Shown here: positions 9,134-18,076 of the stretch, piece after piece | Position numbering within the stretch: position 1 is the first letter of the stretch | Layout: each line of letters opens with the position of its first letter | Origin: Actinobacillus minor NM305 | GTDB lineage: Bacteria > Pseudomonadota > Gammaproteobacteria > Enterobacterales > Pasteurellaceae | Assembly (NCBI RefSeq): GCF_000175195.1 | Contig: NZ_ACQL01000085.1 | Coordinates: forward strand, 80,431-144,430 | Direction: 5' to 3' | Length of the DNA: 64,000 nucleotides | Notes under the pieces: generated by a model | Seen by the model: only the letters and a program-made list of their open reading frames with translations | Database searches by the model: none | What the model was told of the DNA's origin: nothing | Program-made: the position numbers and the translations under genes

Positions 9134-10156
9134 ATGACTAATTTAAGTATAATTGTCCCAGTCTATAACACTCCGATAGATAAATTAAGAGTCTGCTTAC
9201 ATTCAATTATTAAGTTTATAAATTTTAATAAAGAGTTAAATATAGAATGCATCATTATTGATGATGGTTCTACAGAATCCATTTCTAATTGGTGCTGTGA
9301 ATTTGTTTCAAATTATTCTAATTTTAAATTTTATAAAAAGCAGAATGAAGGTGTTAGTATTGCTCGAAATACCGGTATTGAATTATCTAAAGGAGAATAT
9401 ATAACTTTTGTTGACTCAGATGATATATTACTTCCTATTAAAGATTTATCAAAATACTTATTATCTCAAAAGTATGATTTATTATTTACAGATTTAAAGA
9501 CAAATAAACAACAAAATTGGTTTGCTTTTTCTGGAGGGACGAAGAAAGAAATTGAGCTGGAAACAGTTATTGCTAGGCTTGTAGAGAATGGTACATTAAA
9601 TGGGCCGTATTGTAAATTCATCAGAGGTTGTTTGTTGAGAGAAAAAGAAATTAGATTTGATTATACAATGATTACAGGGGAAGATTTGGTTTTTCTTATT
9701 CATCTTTTATTGCAATCACCTAAAATGTATTATATTCCTCAGTGTTCATATATTTATAATTTGGATAATGAAACATCCAATAGTCGTTTAATTAATAAAC
9801 CTAACATCATTATTGATAATAATAATAAAATGTACCAAGCTATGATAAAATTAATATCAAATGCTTTACCGATAGAAAAGCAATTCTATTATAAGGTAAA
9901 AGCAACGGAAAGAATGATTAAGCAACTTTTTAATACAGCTGCTGATTTAATTACGATGAAAATATTTTCTAAAGAGTCTAAATGTGGGATTAGAACATCC
10001 TTATTGCAAATAGATGAAAATATAATAACAGCCCTAACTAAAACTAGATATTCAAAATCATCAATACGTTTATCTATTTTATTAAATCAGAAATGGTCAT
10101 TATTAACTGTTATTGGAAAAATAAGGTTGATTTATTTGAATCTAAAAAATAGATAG
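9134..10156 (+). CDS. Family 2 glycosyltransferase
   Basis: GT-A fold glycosyltransferase of 340 residues. The N-terminus reads LSIIVPVYNTPIDKLRVCL, then IIIDDGST for the nucleotide site and the metal-binding DxD in YITFVDSDD (about residue 98). The C-terminal third is lysine-rich and amphipathic, suggesting peripheral membrane contact. It starts five bases after licD behind AGAAATG with only a weak ribosome-binding site. Donor and acceptor sugars cannot be predicted. Confidence 0.85.
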   Translation: MTNLSIIVPVYNTPIDKLRVCLHSIIKFINFNKELNIECIIIDDGSTESISNWCCEFVSNYSNFKFYKKQNEGVSIARNTGIELSKGEYITFVDSDDILLPIKDLSKYLLSQKYDLLFTDLKTNKQQNWFAFSGGTKKEIELETVIARLVENGTLNGPYCKFIRGCLLREKEIRFDYTMITGEDLVFLIHLLLQSPKMYYIPQCSYIYNLDNETSNSRLINKPNIIIDNNNKMYQAMIKLISNALPIEKQFYYKVKATERMIKQLFNTAADLITMKIFSKESKCGIRTSLLQIDENIITALTKTRYSKSSIRLSILLNQKWSLLTVIGKIRLIYLNLKNR

Positions 10157-10168
10157 TATGAGGACGGT

Positions 10169-11299
10169 ATGTTTCCTTACATAATTACATTTCTTTTATC
10201 TACTCTGCTATTGTTTTTTTCCGATAGAGTTAAAGTAAATCAAAGAAATTATATTGTTATTCTAGCGCTAATTTTGCCTGCTGTACTTGCAGCTTTTAGG
10301 GCGAATAATATTGGTACTGATGTTGAAGTCTATTTAAATCCCATCATAAATGCGGCACTTGAGACTTCCTCTTTTGATGAGTATTTGAATTTTGAATGGT
10401 TTGGAGAATGGCGACCTGTTTTGGTTAGTGAGTTTGAGATAGGATTCACCACACTCGTATATTTTATTGCAAATTCTTTTGGAGTGACATGGACTAAATT
10501 CATTCTTCAATTGCTAATCATTTTTCCTATTTATATTGCTATTAAAAAATACAATAAATACCCAGCCTGGTTGGGGATGTTGGTTTTTTACCTAATGATG
10601 TATAATTCTACTTTGAATATGATTAGGCAATCTATAGCTATTTCTTTTATATTATTGGCTATTGTTTACTTTTTGGAAAATAAAAAGAAGTATTTCATTA
10701 TTAGTTTCTTAATAGCGGTACTATTTCATAAAACGGCTTTTATATTATTGGTAATTGTGGCGCTTTATTACTGGATAAGATTGAAATCATTACACCACAA
10801 GACGATTATCTATTCAGAGCTTTATAAGGTCTTTATCGTAATTTTATTGGCAGTTTGTGGACTATTTTCAATAAATTTAATTGCAAAGTTATTAAGTCTA
10901 ATAGGTTACGATTCCTATTTGAATTATTTAGAAGGTAAATTTTATTTTCTTCCTAATCAACTAGCATATCATGCCCCAATTTTTTTACTTATTTGCTATA
11001 ATTGGAAAAAATGGAATTCTTACGAATATAATGCTAGATTTTTCCTAGCGCTATTTGTTTTGATGTTAGTATGTTTACAACTTAGAAGCATCAATATGTA
11101 CTTAGGAAGAGTTGCAAGCTTTTTTGGGTGCTTTTCGGTGTTAATCTACCCTTCTCTTTGTTACACTAGTCGTAGCCAAACAAAGCGTTTTTTAATGATT
11201 AGTTATTTGATTATTTATCTTGGTATTTATTGGTACCAATATTATGTAATAAATGGTATTGATGCTACCATACCATATCTAATGCTGCTAGAGGAATAA
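10169..11299 (+). CDS. wzy: EpsG-family membrane protein, candidate O-antigen polymerase Wzy
   Basis: Multi-pass inner-membrane protein of 376 residues with about ten hydrophobic helices. The N-terminus carries the EpsG-type pattern LPAVLAAFRANNIGTDVEVYLN, and the hydrophilic stretch that follows (residues about 55-85) is a likely periplasmic loop. NMIRQSIAISFILLA is another recurrent EpsG motif. Of the multi-spanning proteins in the cluster, this is the only one fitting a Wzy polymerase; the flippase, the choline permease and the ligase are separate genes. AGGACGG precedes the ATG by four bases. Confidence 0.75.
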   Translation: MFPYIITFLLSTLLLFFSDRVKVNQRNYIVILALILPAVLAAFRANNIGTDVEVYLNPIINAALETSSFDEYLNFEWFGEWRPVLVSEFEIGFTTLVYFIANSFGVTWTKFILQLLIIFPIYIAIKKYNKYPAWLGMLVFYLMMYNSTLNMIRQSIAISFILLAIVYFLENKKKYFIISFLIAVLFHKTAFILLVIVALYYWIRLKSLHHKTIIYSELYKVFIVILLAVCGLFSINLIAKLLSLIGYDSYLNYLEGKFYFLPNQLAYHAPIFLLICYNWKKWNSYEYNARFFLALFVLMLVCLQLRSINMYLGRVASFFGCFSVLIYPSLCYTSRSQTKRFLMISYLIIYLGIYWYQYYVINGIDATIPYLMLLEE

Positions 11300-11301
11300 T
11301 A

Positions 11302-12402
11302 ATGGATATTTTTGTTCGTGGTTTTTTTCATATTAATTTAGGTGATGATTTATTTTTATATATGCTAGCAAAGCGTTATCCTCAACATAAATTCCATGTG
11401 ATTCTTAATAGTGAATATACTAGTGTATTTCGAGATCAAGATAATATAATTATTCACTCATATCACAAAATAAGACGTGCCTTAGACCGTATTCTAATCA
11501 AATATGGTCAAGATTTTTATACAACAATTGAGAAAAAATGCCAATTAAATGTTGTAATTGGCGGCTCTATTTTTCAGGAGGGGGAGAATGATTTTGGGGC
11601 GTATGAACGATTAGCACAAATGCCTTGTTTAAATCCAACTTATATTTTGGGAGCTAATTTTGGACCTTATACGACAGAGAAGTATCGATTACTTGTTCAG
11701 GACTATTTATCTTTAGCGAAGGACGTATGTTTTCGTGATAAATGGTCTCAAGAAAAATTCTCAGAACTATCAAATATTAGATTTGCACCAGATATAGTAC
11801 TGGGGCTTAATAATATTATTTCATTTAATAAAGAAGTGAAAAAACAAGTTTTTATTTCCGTAATAGATTATTCAAGAAAGCCTGGTGTCTCTGAAGATAA
11901 AGTCACTCAATATGAACAGTTTATCCTTAATTGCATTAATTATTATAGCCAGTTAGATTACGATGTAATTTTATCTTCGTTTTGTAAAATGGAGGGCGAT
12001 GAGGAGGCTATAAAAAGATTAAGACATAAAATTACTAACGATATAAACTTTTCTATTTTGAATTATACTGGTGATAATTGGAAAGAGTTAGTCAATGCGA
12101 TTCAAAACTCCATGTTAGTAATTGCTTCAAGATTTCATGCGATGATATTGGCTGGGGGAGCAAGGGTACCTGTATTTCCTATCGCATACAACAAAAAATT
12201 TAGCCAGTTTCTTGATGATTTTAATTTATCCTCTTATTGTATCTCAATGGAAGAATTAGTTAACAAGAAACCAGAGAAAATGGATTATTTTTTGTTTAAT
12301 AATATTGAAGAAATTAGCAATAATGCTAATAAACATTTTATTAAATTAGATGAACTCCTATTGGGAGATGGTTGCGAGAATAATGAAAGAATCTACAAAT
12401 AG
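11302..12402 (+). CDS. Polysaccharide pyruvyl transferase family protein (WcaK-like)
   Basis: 366 residues with the polysaccharide pyruvyl transferase fold. It begins with FVRGFFHINLGDDLFLYMLAKR, equivalent to the N-terminal GN.GD motif of the family. GGSIFQEG and GANFGPY follow in the middle, and IASRFHAMILAGGARVPVFPI, the conserved RxHA motif, near residue 280. Members add a pyruvate ketal to a sugar from phosphoenolpyruvate, but some act as glycosyl- or phosphotransferases, so a pyruvate decoration is likely rather than certain. It begins two bases after the polymerase stop. Its end overlaps the flippase gene. Confidence 0.78.
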   Translation: MDIFVRGFFHINLGDDLFLYMLAKRYPQHKFHVILNSEYTSVFRDQDNIIIHSYHKIRRALDRILIKYGQDFYTTIEKKCQLNVVIGGSIFQEGENDFGAYERLAQMPCLNPTYILGANFGPYTTEKYRLLVQDYLSLAKDVCFRDKWSQEKFSELSNIRFAPDIVLGLNNIISFNKEVKKQVFISVIDYSRKPGVSEDKVTQYEQFILNCINYYSQLDYDVILSSFCKMEGDEEAIKRLRHKITNDINFSILNYTGDNWKELVNAIQNSMLVIASRFHAMILAGGARVPVFPIAYNKKFSQFLDDFNLSSYCISMEELVNKKPEKMDYFLFNNIEEISNNANKHFIKLDELLLGDGCENNERIYK

Positions 12403-13861
12403 GAAAAAAGTTTTTCAGTTAATAACAATGATTTTGTTAACTAGCTGTTCGCAAATTGTCGCTCTTTATAAGTCTAAGTTTACAGCTGTGACTTTTGGGG
12501 CGACAGATTATATGGATGCCTACAATTTTTCATTGGGAATAGCTTCGTTTGTTTTTTCTCTAGTTACAGCTGGAATTACCACTATTATTATTCCTGCATA
12601 TGTAAAGAAAGTATCTTTACGAGTAGTCAATACGTTTATTACTATTACCTATGGTAGCGTTATTCTAATCGCATTAATTATTCTAAATTTTCGTATTCCT
12701 TTCATCTCCTTTTTCACAGAGCGCGGTGATAATTTTGTTTCTATTGCCTCAACTCTTTTAATTATATCATTTATTATTCAGGGTATTACTGCTTTTTTAG
12801 CAGTGACGGCTGCTTATTATCAATGTGAAAATAGGTATAACACCCCTAAGTTTATCGTTCTTTTAGTTAATTTATTTGTACTTATCACTTTGTTATTTGG
12901 TGAAATAAATAATATTCGCGCCTATTTCTCTCTTTTACTTATAGCTGCACTAATGAACTTGATTTTAGATATCATATGTGCAGTTACAATCGGGTTTAGA
13001 TATACATTGTGTTTTGATATAAAAAATAAAGAACTTATGAACATGATGAAAACATTCTTTCCTGTATTGCTAGCTTCAAGCGTTTATCAGTTTCAACTTG
13101 TTATAGGGACGACTGTTGCCACAAATTTACCTGAAGGACAAGTAACGATATTAAGTTACTCATCACAAATTATCACTCTAGTCAATGCTGTAATTATTGG
13201 AAATTTGACTACATATGTATATCCCAAAATTCTAGCCAAGTTAGAAGACATCTGTATTCTCAGTTATTTTTGGGATTATTGTATATTATTTCATGCTATT
13301 TTAATGTTAATTATTGCCGGTTTTATAAATGTAGGATTAGAATTTGTATCATTGTTATTTCTAGGAGGGAAGTTTACACAGGATAATGTCAATATTTTAT
13401 ATTTTTGTGCATGTGTATTTATTTTTTCTCAGCAATTTTATATCCTTATTGATCTAATTTATAAATATTTCTATGCTCATGGTAATACAAAGGATACATT
13501 CAGAAATAGTATTACAGCTAGTAGCTTAAATATTATTCTTACTTTATTTCTTGTAAAATTTTGGGGCATATATGGTATTGTGCTAGTTTCATCCTTGACT
13601 GGTTTTTTCTCATTGAGTACAATTCTCTTAAGATTTAAAAAGAGATTTGGTTTAGGGATTAGGTTTCATTTTATTCTTCTTGAATTAGGAAAGAATTTGT
13701 TTTCGATGATAGGTACTGTTTTGATTATTCAATGGATGAAGTCTATTTACATTATTGCGGATACAATAATTTCTATATTAGTATATGGGATATTATCAAT
13801 ATTGGTATATGTAATGCTCTCTTTATTATTAAGAACTAGAATAAAACAAATTAGATTATAG
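12383..13861 (+). CDS. wzx: MurJ-like MOP-superfamily flippase, candidate Wzx
   Basis: Integral membrane protein of about 492 residues with some 14 hydrophobic segments. It belongs to the MurJ/MviN branch of the MOP superfamily: the N-terminus reads YKSKFTAVTFGATDYMDAY, and the middle has FFPVLLASSVYQFQLVIGT, where MurJ proteins have their conserved helix. In this operon it should flip the undecaprenyl-linked O unit. The frame is open back to an ATG at 12350, but that start lacks a ribosome-binding site and would overlap the previous gene by 53 bases; ATG 12383 has GAG four bases upstream and is preferred. A second cell-wall MurJ would be expected elsewhere in the genome. Confidence 0.78.
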   Translation: MKESTNRKKVFQLITMILLTSCSQIVALYKSKFTAVTFGATDYMDAYNFSLGIASFVFSLVTAGITTIIIPAYVKKVSLRVVNTFITITYGSVILIALIILNFRIPFISFFTERGDNFVSIASTLLIISFIIQGITAFLAVTAAYYQCENRYNTPKFIVLLVNLFVLITLLFGEINNIRAYFSLLLIAALMNLILDIICAVTIGFRYTLCFDIKNKELMNMMKTFFPVLLASSVYQFQLVIGTTVATNLPEGQVTILSYSSQIITLVNAVIIGNLTTYVYPKILAKLEDICILSYFWDYCILFHAILMLIIAGFINVGLEFVSLLFLGGKFTQDNVNILYFCACVFIFSQQFYILIDLIYKYFYAHGNTKDTFRNSITASSLNIILTLFLVKFWGIYGIVLVSSLTGFFSLSTILLRFKKRFGLGIRFHFILLELGKNLFSMIGTVLIIQWMKSIYIIADTIISILVYGILSILVYVMLSLLLRTRIKQIRL

Positions 13862-13873
13862 ATATTAATTTGG

Positions 13874-14833
13874 ATGGTGAGAATGAAAATATTATTAAAT
13901 ATATTAAGAAAATATAAGGCTTTTGATATTATGAAACAATATTTAAGGGCAAGAGTGTTACTATTTGCAATTACTGAATTATTGAGATTAGGTACGTCAA
14001 GGCAAGCTTTAGAGTTGTTGCGTGAAGCTGTGAGTTTGAAAATCCAGCAAAAGTTAAAAAGAAGATATAGTGCTGCGCTTAGGAATATTTCTTCAAGTTC
14101 TACTTTAGGTGATAGTTCTAATAAAATATGGATTTGTTGGTTTCAGGGGATAGATAATGCTCCTGATATTGTAAAAGTATGCGTTAATAGTATTTACCGT
14201 AATTTTAAGGAGTATGATATTGTTGTAATAACTGAACATAATCGAAAAGATTATGTTCAATTTCCTGATTTTATTGAAGAGAAAATCTCAAATAAACAAA
14301 TTACGCTTACACACTTATCCGATTTATTAAGACTAGAATTGTTAATCAAATATGGGGGGATTTGGATTGATTCAACCGTTTTTGTATCTGAGTCTAATAT
14401 ACCTAATGAAATTTTGAGGGCAGACTTATTTTTATATCAAGAACTAAAGCCTAGTTCTGATGGTCATAGCCTTCCCATTTCTAGTTGGTTTATTGTATCA
14501 AAAAGAAATCATCCCATTTTATTAGCAACGCAACAAATGCTATATGAATATTGGAAAAAAAATACTTTTTTAATTGATTATTTCTTATTACATCATTTTA
14601 TGAATATTTCAAAAGAGTATTTTAATCAATTGTGGAGTAATGTACCTAAATATTCAAATTCCATACCACACTTATTACAGTTAGAACTCTTTGAAAAATA
14701 TTCAGAAGAACGATTAAATAATATATTAAGACTCACATCAATCCATAAATTATCATACAAATTTTCTGAGGAAAATTTTCAAAAAAAAGATACTTTTTTT
14801 GAAAGAGTAATTAAAAACAGAATAAAACAGTAA
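13874..14833 (+). CDS. Capsular polysaccharide synthesis (Caps_synth/GT32-like) glycosyltransferase
   Basis: 319 residues. The catalytic part starts near residue 85 with KIWICWFQGIDNAPDIVKVCVNS, the start of the Caps_synth domain, and includes LSDLLRLELLIKYGGIWIDSTVF, whose D-x-x-R...GG.W.D pattern is typical of GT32-type enzymes. The first 80 residues are basic and helical and may dock on the membrane. An alternative ATG lies nine bases downstream (13883). Near the 3' end there is a run of eight A and, a few bases later, seven T, which could slip; both are intact in frame here. Substrates unknown. Confidence 0.78.
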   Translation: MVRMKILLNILRKYKAFDIMKQYLRARVLLFAITELLRLGTSRQALELLREAVSLKIQQKLKRRYSAALRNISSSSTLGDSSNKIWICWFQGIDNAPDIVKVCVNSIYRNFKEYDIVVITEHNRKDYVQFPDFIEEKISNKQITLTHLSDLLRLELLIKYGGIWIDSTVFVSESNIPNEILRADLFLYQELKPSSDGHSLPISSWFIVSKRNHPILLATQQMLYEYWKKNTFLIDYFLLHHFMNISKEYFNQLWSNVPKYSNSIPHLLQLELFEKYSEERLNNILRLTSIHKLSYKFSEENFQKKDTFFERVIKNRIKQ

Positions 14834-14839
14834 TTATAT

Positions 14840-16372
14840 ATGAAACACTCAAAACGAAATGCTATTATTTTAGCCGCTGGCTTTGGTATGAGAATGGTAC
14901 CAATTAATACGGCACAACCGAAAGCATTATTATCAGTGAATGGCGAAGTTTTAATTGAAAGATTAATTTGTCAGTTACATGAAGCTGGTATTAAAGATAT
15001 AAAAGTTGTTGTTGGCTATATGAAAGAAATGTTTCAGTATCTAGAAAGTAAATATGATATTGATTTAGTAGAGAGCCCTCAATATAGCGATAGCAACAAC
15101 CTTTATTCGTTATCTTTGGTTGCTGAAAACATTTCTGATACATTTATTCTGCCTTGTGATATTTGGTGCTTGAAAAATCCTTTTATAGCAGATTATCAAC
15201 ATTCCTTCTATATAATGTATGATGAGCAAATACATTGCGAGAAAGAATATTGGAAAATGATGACTGGTATTGCTTATATTGCTCAAGAAGATGCTGAGAA
15301 ATTAAGAAATTCTATGCGTGCTGTTGCAATAGATGATGTAAATAATCTCGCCTTTTGGGAGGAGGCTTTATATGATGAAAATAAACTATGGCTTTCACCG
15401 TACTTTATTTCCAAACAAATGATTCATCAAATCAATACTTTTGAAGATTTGAGAGCGTTAGATAGTAAATCAGAACATTTACAATCAGATGCAATAGATG
15501 TGATTTGTAAAGTTTTTCAGGTTAATCCAAGTAGTATTATAGGAATTAAAGCACTAAAAAAAGGAATGACAAATCGTTCTTTCCTTTTTTCTTGCAATGG
15601 TAATCAATATATTATGCGAATCCCAGGTGAAGGAACAGATATGCTTATTAATCGGCATCAGGAAACCTCTGTTTATTCAGTACTGATGAATACTGGTGTT
15701 TGTGATGATGTGCTTTATATTAACCCCAAAAATGGTTATAAAATTACTAGATTTTTAGAGGAAGCTAGGAGTTGTAATCCTTATTGTGAACAAGATGTAC
15801 AAAATTGTATGATGAAATTAAAATGCTTTCATCAATTAAACTTACATGTTGATCATGAGTTTGATATTTTTGGTCAAATTGAATTTTATCAAGGCTTATT
15901 AAAAGAAAAACAATCTATTTATCAAGATTATCAAAAGATAAAAAATTGTATTTTTAATTTCTCTTCATTTATTGAAAAATATACTGAGAAAAAAGTTCTT
16001 TCGCATATAGATGCTATTCCTGATAATTTTCTGCTTTATTCAAAAGATGGAAAAGGAGAGGTTTGTTTAATTGATTGGGAATATGCAGGTATGCAAGATC
16101 CTCATGTCGATATTGCTATGTTTGCAATTTATTCTGGGTATGATAGAAAGAATATTGATCATCTGATAGACATTTATTTTGAAAATAAATGCTCTAAAGA
16201 AGTTCGTTTGAAAATTTATGCTTATGTTGCTGCTTGCGGTTTACTATGGAGTAATTGGTGTGAGTATAAGCGGATACTAGGTATTGAGTTTGGTGAATAT
16301 GCTCATCGCCAATACAGCTATGCAAGAGAGTATAGTGCATTGGTAATACAATTATTAGATGAAGAAAAATGA
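14840..16372 (+). CDS. Fused nucleotidyltransferase (LicC-like) and choline kinase (LicA-like)
   Basis: A two-domain protein of 510 residues. Residues 1-230 form a sugar-phosphate/phosphocholine nucleotidyltransferase domain: IILAAGFGMRMVPINTAQPK with the signature Gly, Arg and Lys, and LPCDIW providing the metal Asp. Residues about 235-505 form a choline kinase domain of the LicA type, with HIDAIPDNFLL (Brenner motif H-x-D...N) and LIDWEYAGMQDPHVDIA (metal-binding DWE). It should phosphorylate choline and may activate it to CDP-choline in one polypeptide. LicCA fusions are known in a few bacteria, but a separate licC follows here. No CAAT repeats, the phase-variation device of Haemophilus licA, are present at the 5' end. 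Confidence 0.85.
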   Translation: MKHSKRNAIILAAGFGMRMVPINTAQPKALLSVNGEVLIERLICQLHEAGIKDIKVVVGYMKEMFQYLESKYDIDLVESPQYSDSNNLYSLSLVAENISDTFILPCDIWCLKNPFIADYQHSFYIMYDEQIHCEKEYWKMMTGIAYIAQEDAEKLRNSMRAVAIDDVNNLAFWEEALYDENKLWLSPYFISKQMIHQINTFEDLRALDSKSEHLQSDAIDVICKVFQVNPSSIIGIKALKKGMTNRSFLFSCNGNQYIMRIPGEGTDMLINRHQETSVYSVLMNTGVCDDVLYINPKNGYKITRFLEEARSCNPYCEQDVQNCMMKLKCFHQLNLHVDHEFDIFGQIEFYQGLLKEKQSIYQDYQKIKNCIFNFSSFIEKYTEKKVLSHIDAIPDNFLLYSKDGKGEVCLIDWEYAGMQDPHVDIAMFAIYSGYDRKNIDHLIDIYFENKCSKEVRLKIYAYVAACGLLWSNWCEYKRILGIEFGEYAHRQYSYAREYSALVIQLLDEEK

Positions 16373-17295
16373 TTATGACGGAGACTCTTAGTGGCGTATT
16401 GCAAGGTTTACTATCGGGAATGCTATGGGGGTTAGATACTAGTTTAAATGCTTTAGTTTTAACTCTTAACCCTTTCATTCTAGATGATCCTAGACTGATA
16501 TCATCAGCATTACTATTAGCTTTTTTTCATGATTTCTTTTCGGCAATTTTTTTGACGGGAGATATTGTTTTACGCCAAAAAGAGAAATTATTTATCGCTA
16601 TATTAAGAAATAAGAGTACTTATTTTGTAGCTTTCTCTGCTTTGTTTGCGGGACCAATCGGGATGCAAGCTTATCTATATGCGGTAAATTCAATAGGAGC
16701 AGGCTTAACAGCTACAATTTCTGCAATTTATCCGGCTCTTGCTGCTCTTTTAGGTGCTATCTTTTTTAAAGATTATTTAACAAAGCGGGGAGGGGTTGGG
16801 TTAAGCTTGGTAATCCTAGCTGTTATTGCATTAGGATCCGGTCAATTGGATATTTCAAATAATTTATTTTTTGGGGGGATTGCCGCATTTCTTTGTGCAG
16901 GCAGTTGGGCGGCCGAAAGTATTATTATTGCTTATGGCATAAAAGAGAAATTACAACCTAAACAGGCATTATTGATTCGCCAATGGACTTGTTGTCTAGC
17001 CTATTTGGGACTTATGTCTTTTGAAGGAAATATTTCGTATAGCTTATCAATAATCTTTGAAACCCAAATAATCTTTTTAATATTAGCTGTGGCTATGATT
17101 GGCACAATGTCTTATCTTTGTTATTATTCTGCAATAGATAAGGTCGGTCCAGTTAAAGCAACAGGGATGAATGTTACGTACTCTATTTGGACAGCTATTT
17201 TTTCATTATTTATTTTTGGTGGGAATTTAGATATTAAATTAGTTATTTGTGGAATGCTTATTATTATTGGTACATTATTTGTAATTAAGAATTAA
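16369..17295 (+). CDS. licB: Choline permease LicB (DMT/EamA type)
   Basis: 308-residue inner-membrane transporter of the drug/metabolite superfamily with about ten helices in two EamA repeats (residues about 5-140 and 155-305). The start LQGLLSGMLWGLDTSLNALVL and the middle GPIGMQAYLYAVNSIGAGLTA match LicB proteins, which import choline for phosphocholine synthesis. The ATG overlaps the previous stop as ATGA; a second ATG lies six bases later (16375). Its place between kinase and cytidylyltransferase reproduces the Haemophilus order licA-licB-licC. Confidence 0.85.
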   Translation: MIMTETLSGVLQGLLSGMLWGLDTSLNALVLTLNPFILDDPRLISSALLLAFFHDFFSAIFLTGDIVLRQKEKLFIAILRNKSTYFVAFSALFAGPIGMQAYLYAVNSIGAGLTATISAIYPALAALLGAIFFKDYLTKRGGVGLSLVILAVIALGSGQLDISNNLFFGGIAAFLCAGSWAAESIIIAYGIKEKLQPKQALLIRQWTCCLAYLGLMSFEGNISYSLSIIFETQIIFLILAVAMIGTMSYLCYYSAIDKVGPVKATGMNVTYSIWTAIFSLFIFGGNLDIKLVICGMLIIIGTLFVIKN

Positions 17296-17313
17296 ACTAT
17301 AAGTAGGAATAAT

Positions 17314-18015
17314 ATGCGTGCAATTATTTTAGCTGCTGGAATGGGGACGAGGCTACGTCCATTAACTTTAACAACACCCAAATCTTTAATTGAAATCAAT
17401 AATATAACTCTGATTGAAAGACAAATTCTGTTTCTAAAGGAAATTGGAATAGATGAGATTATTGTTGTAACTGGGTATTTAGCCGATAAATTCAGTTTCT
17501 TAGCTGAGAAGTATGGTGTAAAATTAATTTATAATGATAAATATAATGTATATAATAATTTCTATACTATGTATTTAGTTAGAGAGTTCTTAAGTGACGC
17601 TTATGTGATTGATGCTGATAATTATTTATTTGATAACTTTTTGGATGCAAAAATAACTTGTTCAACTTATTTCTCAGCATATAAAATTGGTTTTAAAAAT
17701 GAGTGGTTACTAAAAACAGATTCTAAAAATAGAGTTAAAGAAATTATTGTTTCCAGTGGCGAAGGTTCAATTATGTCAGGGGTTTCTTACTGGGATAAGA
17801 GAACAGGTGAGTTTTTACAAAATATTTTGGAAGAAAAATTCTATGAAGGAGAGTTTGCTGATTTATATTGGGATGATTTAGTTAAGGATTATATATCAAA
17901 TATAACAGTCTATAAAAGAGATATCCCTACAAACTCAATATTTGAAGTAGATAACTTGGATGATTTACAAAATTTAAGGGAATATTGTTGTGATGCATCT
18001 TTTCCTAAATGCTAA
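17314..18015 (+). CDS. licC: CTP:phosphocholine cytidylyltransferase LicC
   Basis: 233-residue single-domain nucleotidyltransferase that makes CDP-choline from phosphocholine and CTP. It has LAAGMGTRLRPLTLTTPKSL for nucleotide binding, EIIVVTGYLADKF, and DADNYLFDNF with the metal-binding Asp. YNNFYTMYLVREFL and the late WDDLVKDY are typical of LicC. Ribosome-binding site: AGGAATAAT. It is the second enzyme of this fold in the operon, after the N-terminal domain of the fused kinase. The 61-base gap after it is the longest gap so far inside the cluster, so a promoter there is possible. Confidence 0.87.
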   Translation: MRAIILAAGMGTRLRPLTLTTPKSLIEINNITLIERQILFLKEIGIDEIIVVTGYLADKFSFLAEKYGVKLIYNDKYNVYNNFYTMYLVREFLSDAYVIDADNYLFDNFLDAKITCSTYFSAYKIGFKNEWLLKTDSKNRVKEIIVSSGEGSIMSGVSYWDKRTGEFLQNILEEKFYEGEFADLYWDDLVKDYISNITVYKRDIPTNSIFEVDNLDDLQNLREYCCDASFPKC

Positions 18016-18076
18016 AAAATAGTTAATGACATATTTTATTATGATTTCTTTGAATTATTACTAAAAAAGGATTGAT

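Noticed and set aside
14354..14359. G6 runs in the Caps_synth gene and in licB (16873-16878) as phase-variation tracts
   Set aside because: Six G is too short for efficient slippage, and both genes are in frame.
14840..14860. CAAT-type tetranucleotide repeats at the licA-like start
   Set aside because: None present; the start region has no tandem repeat.
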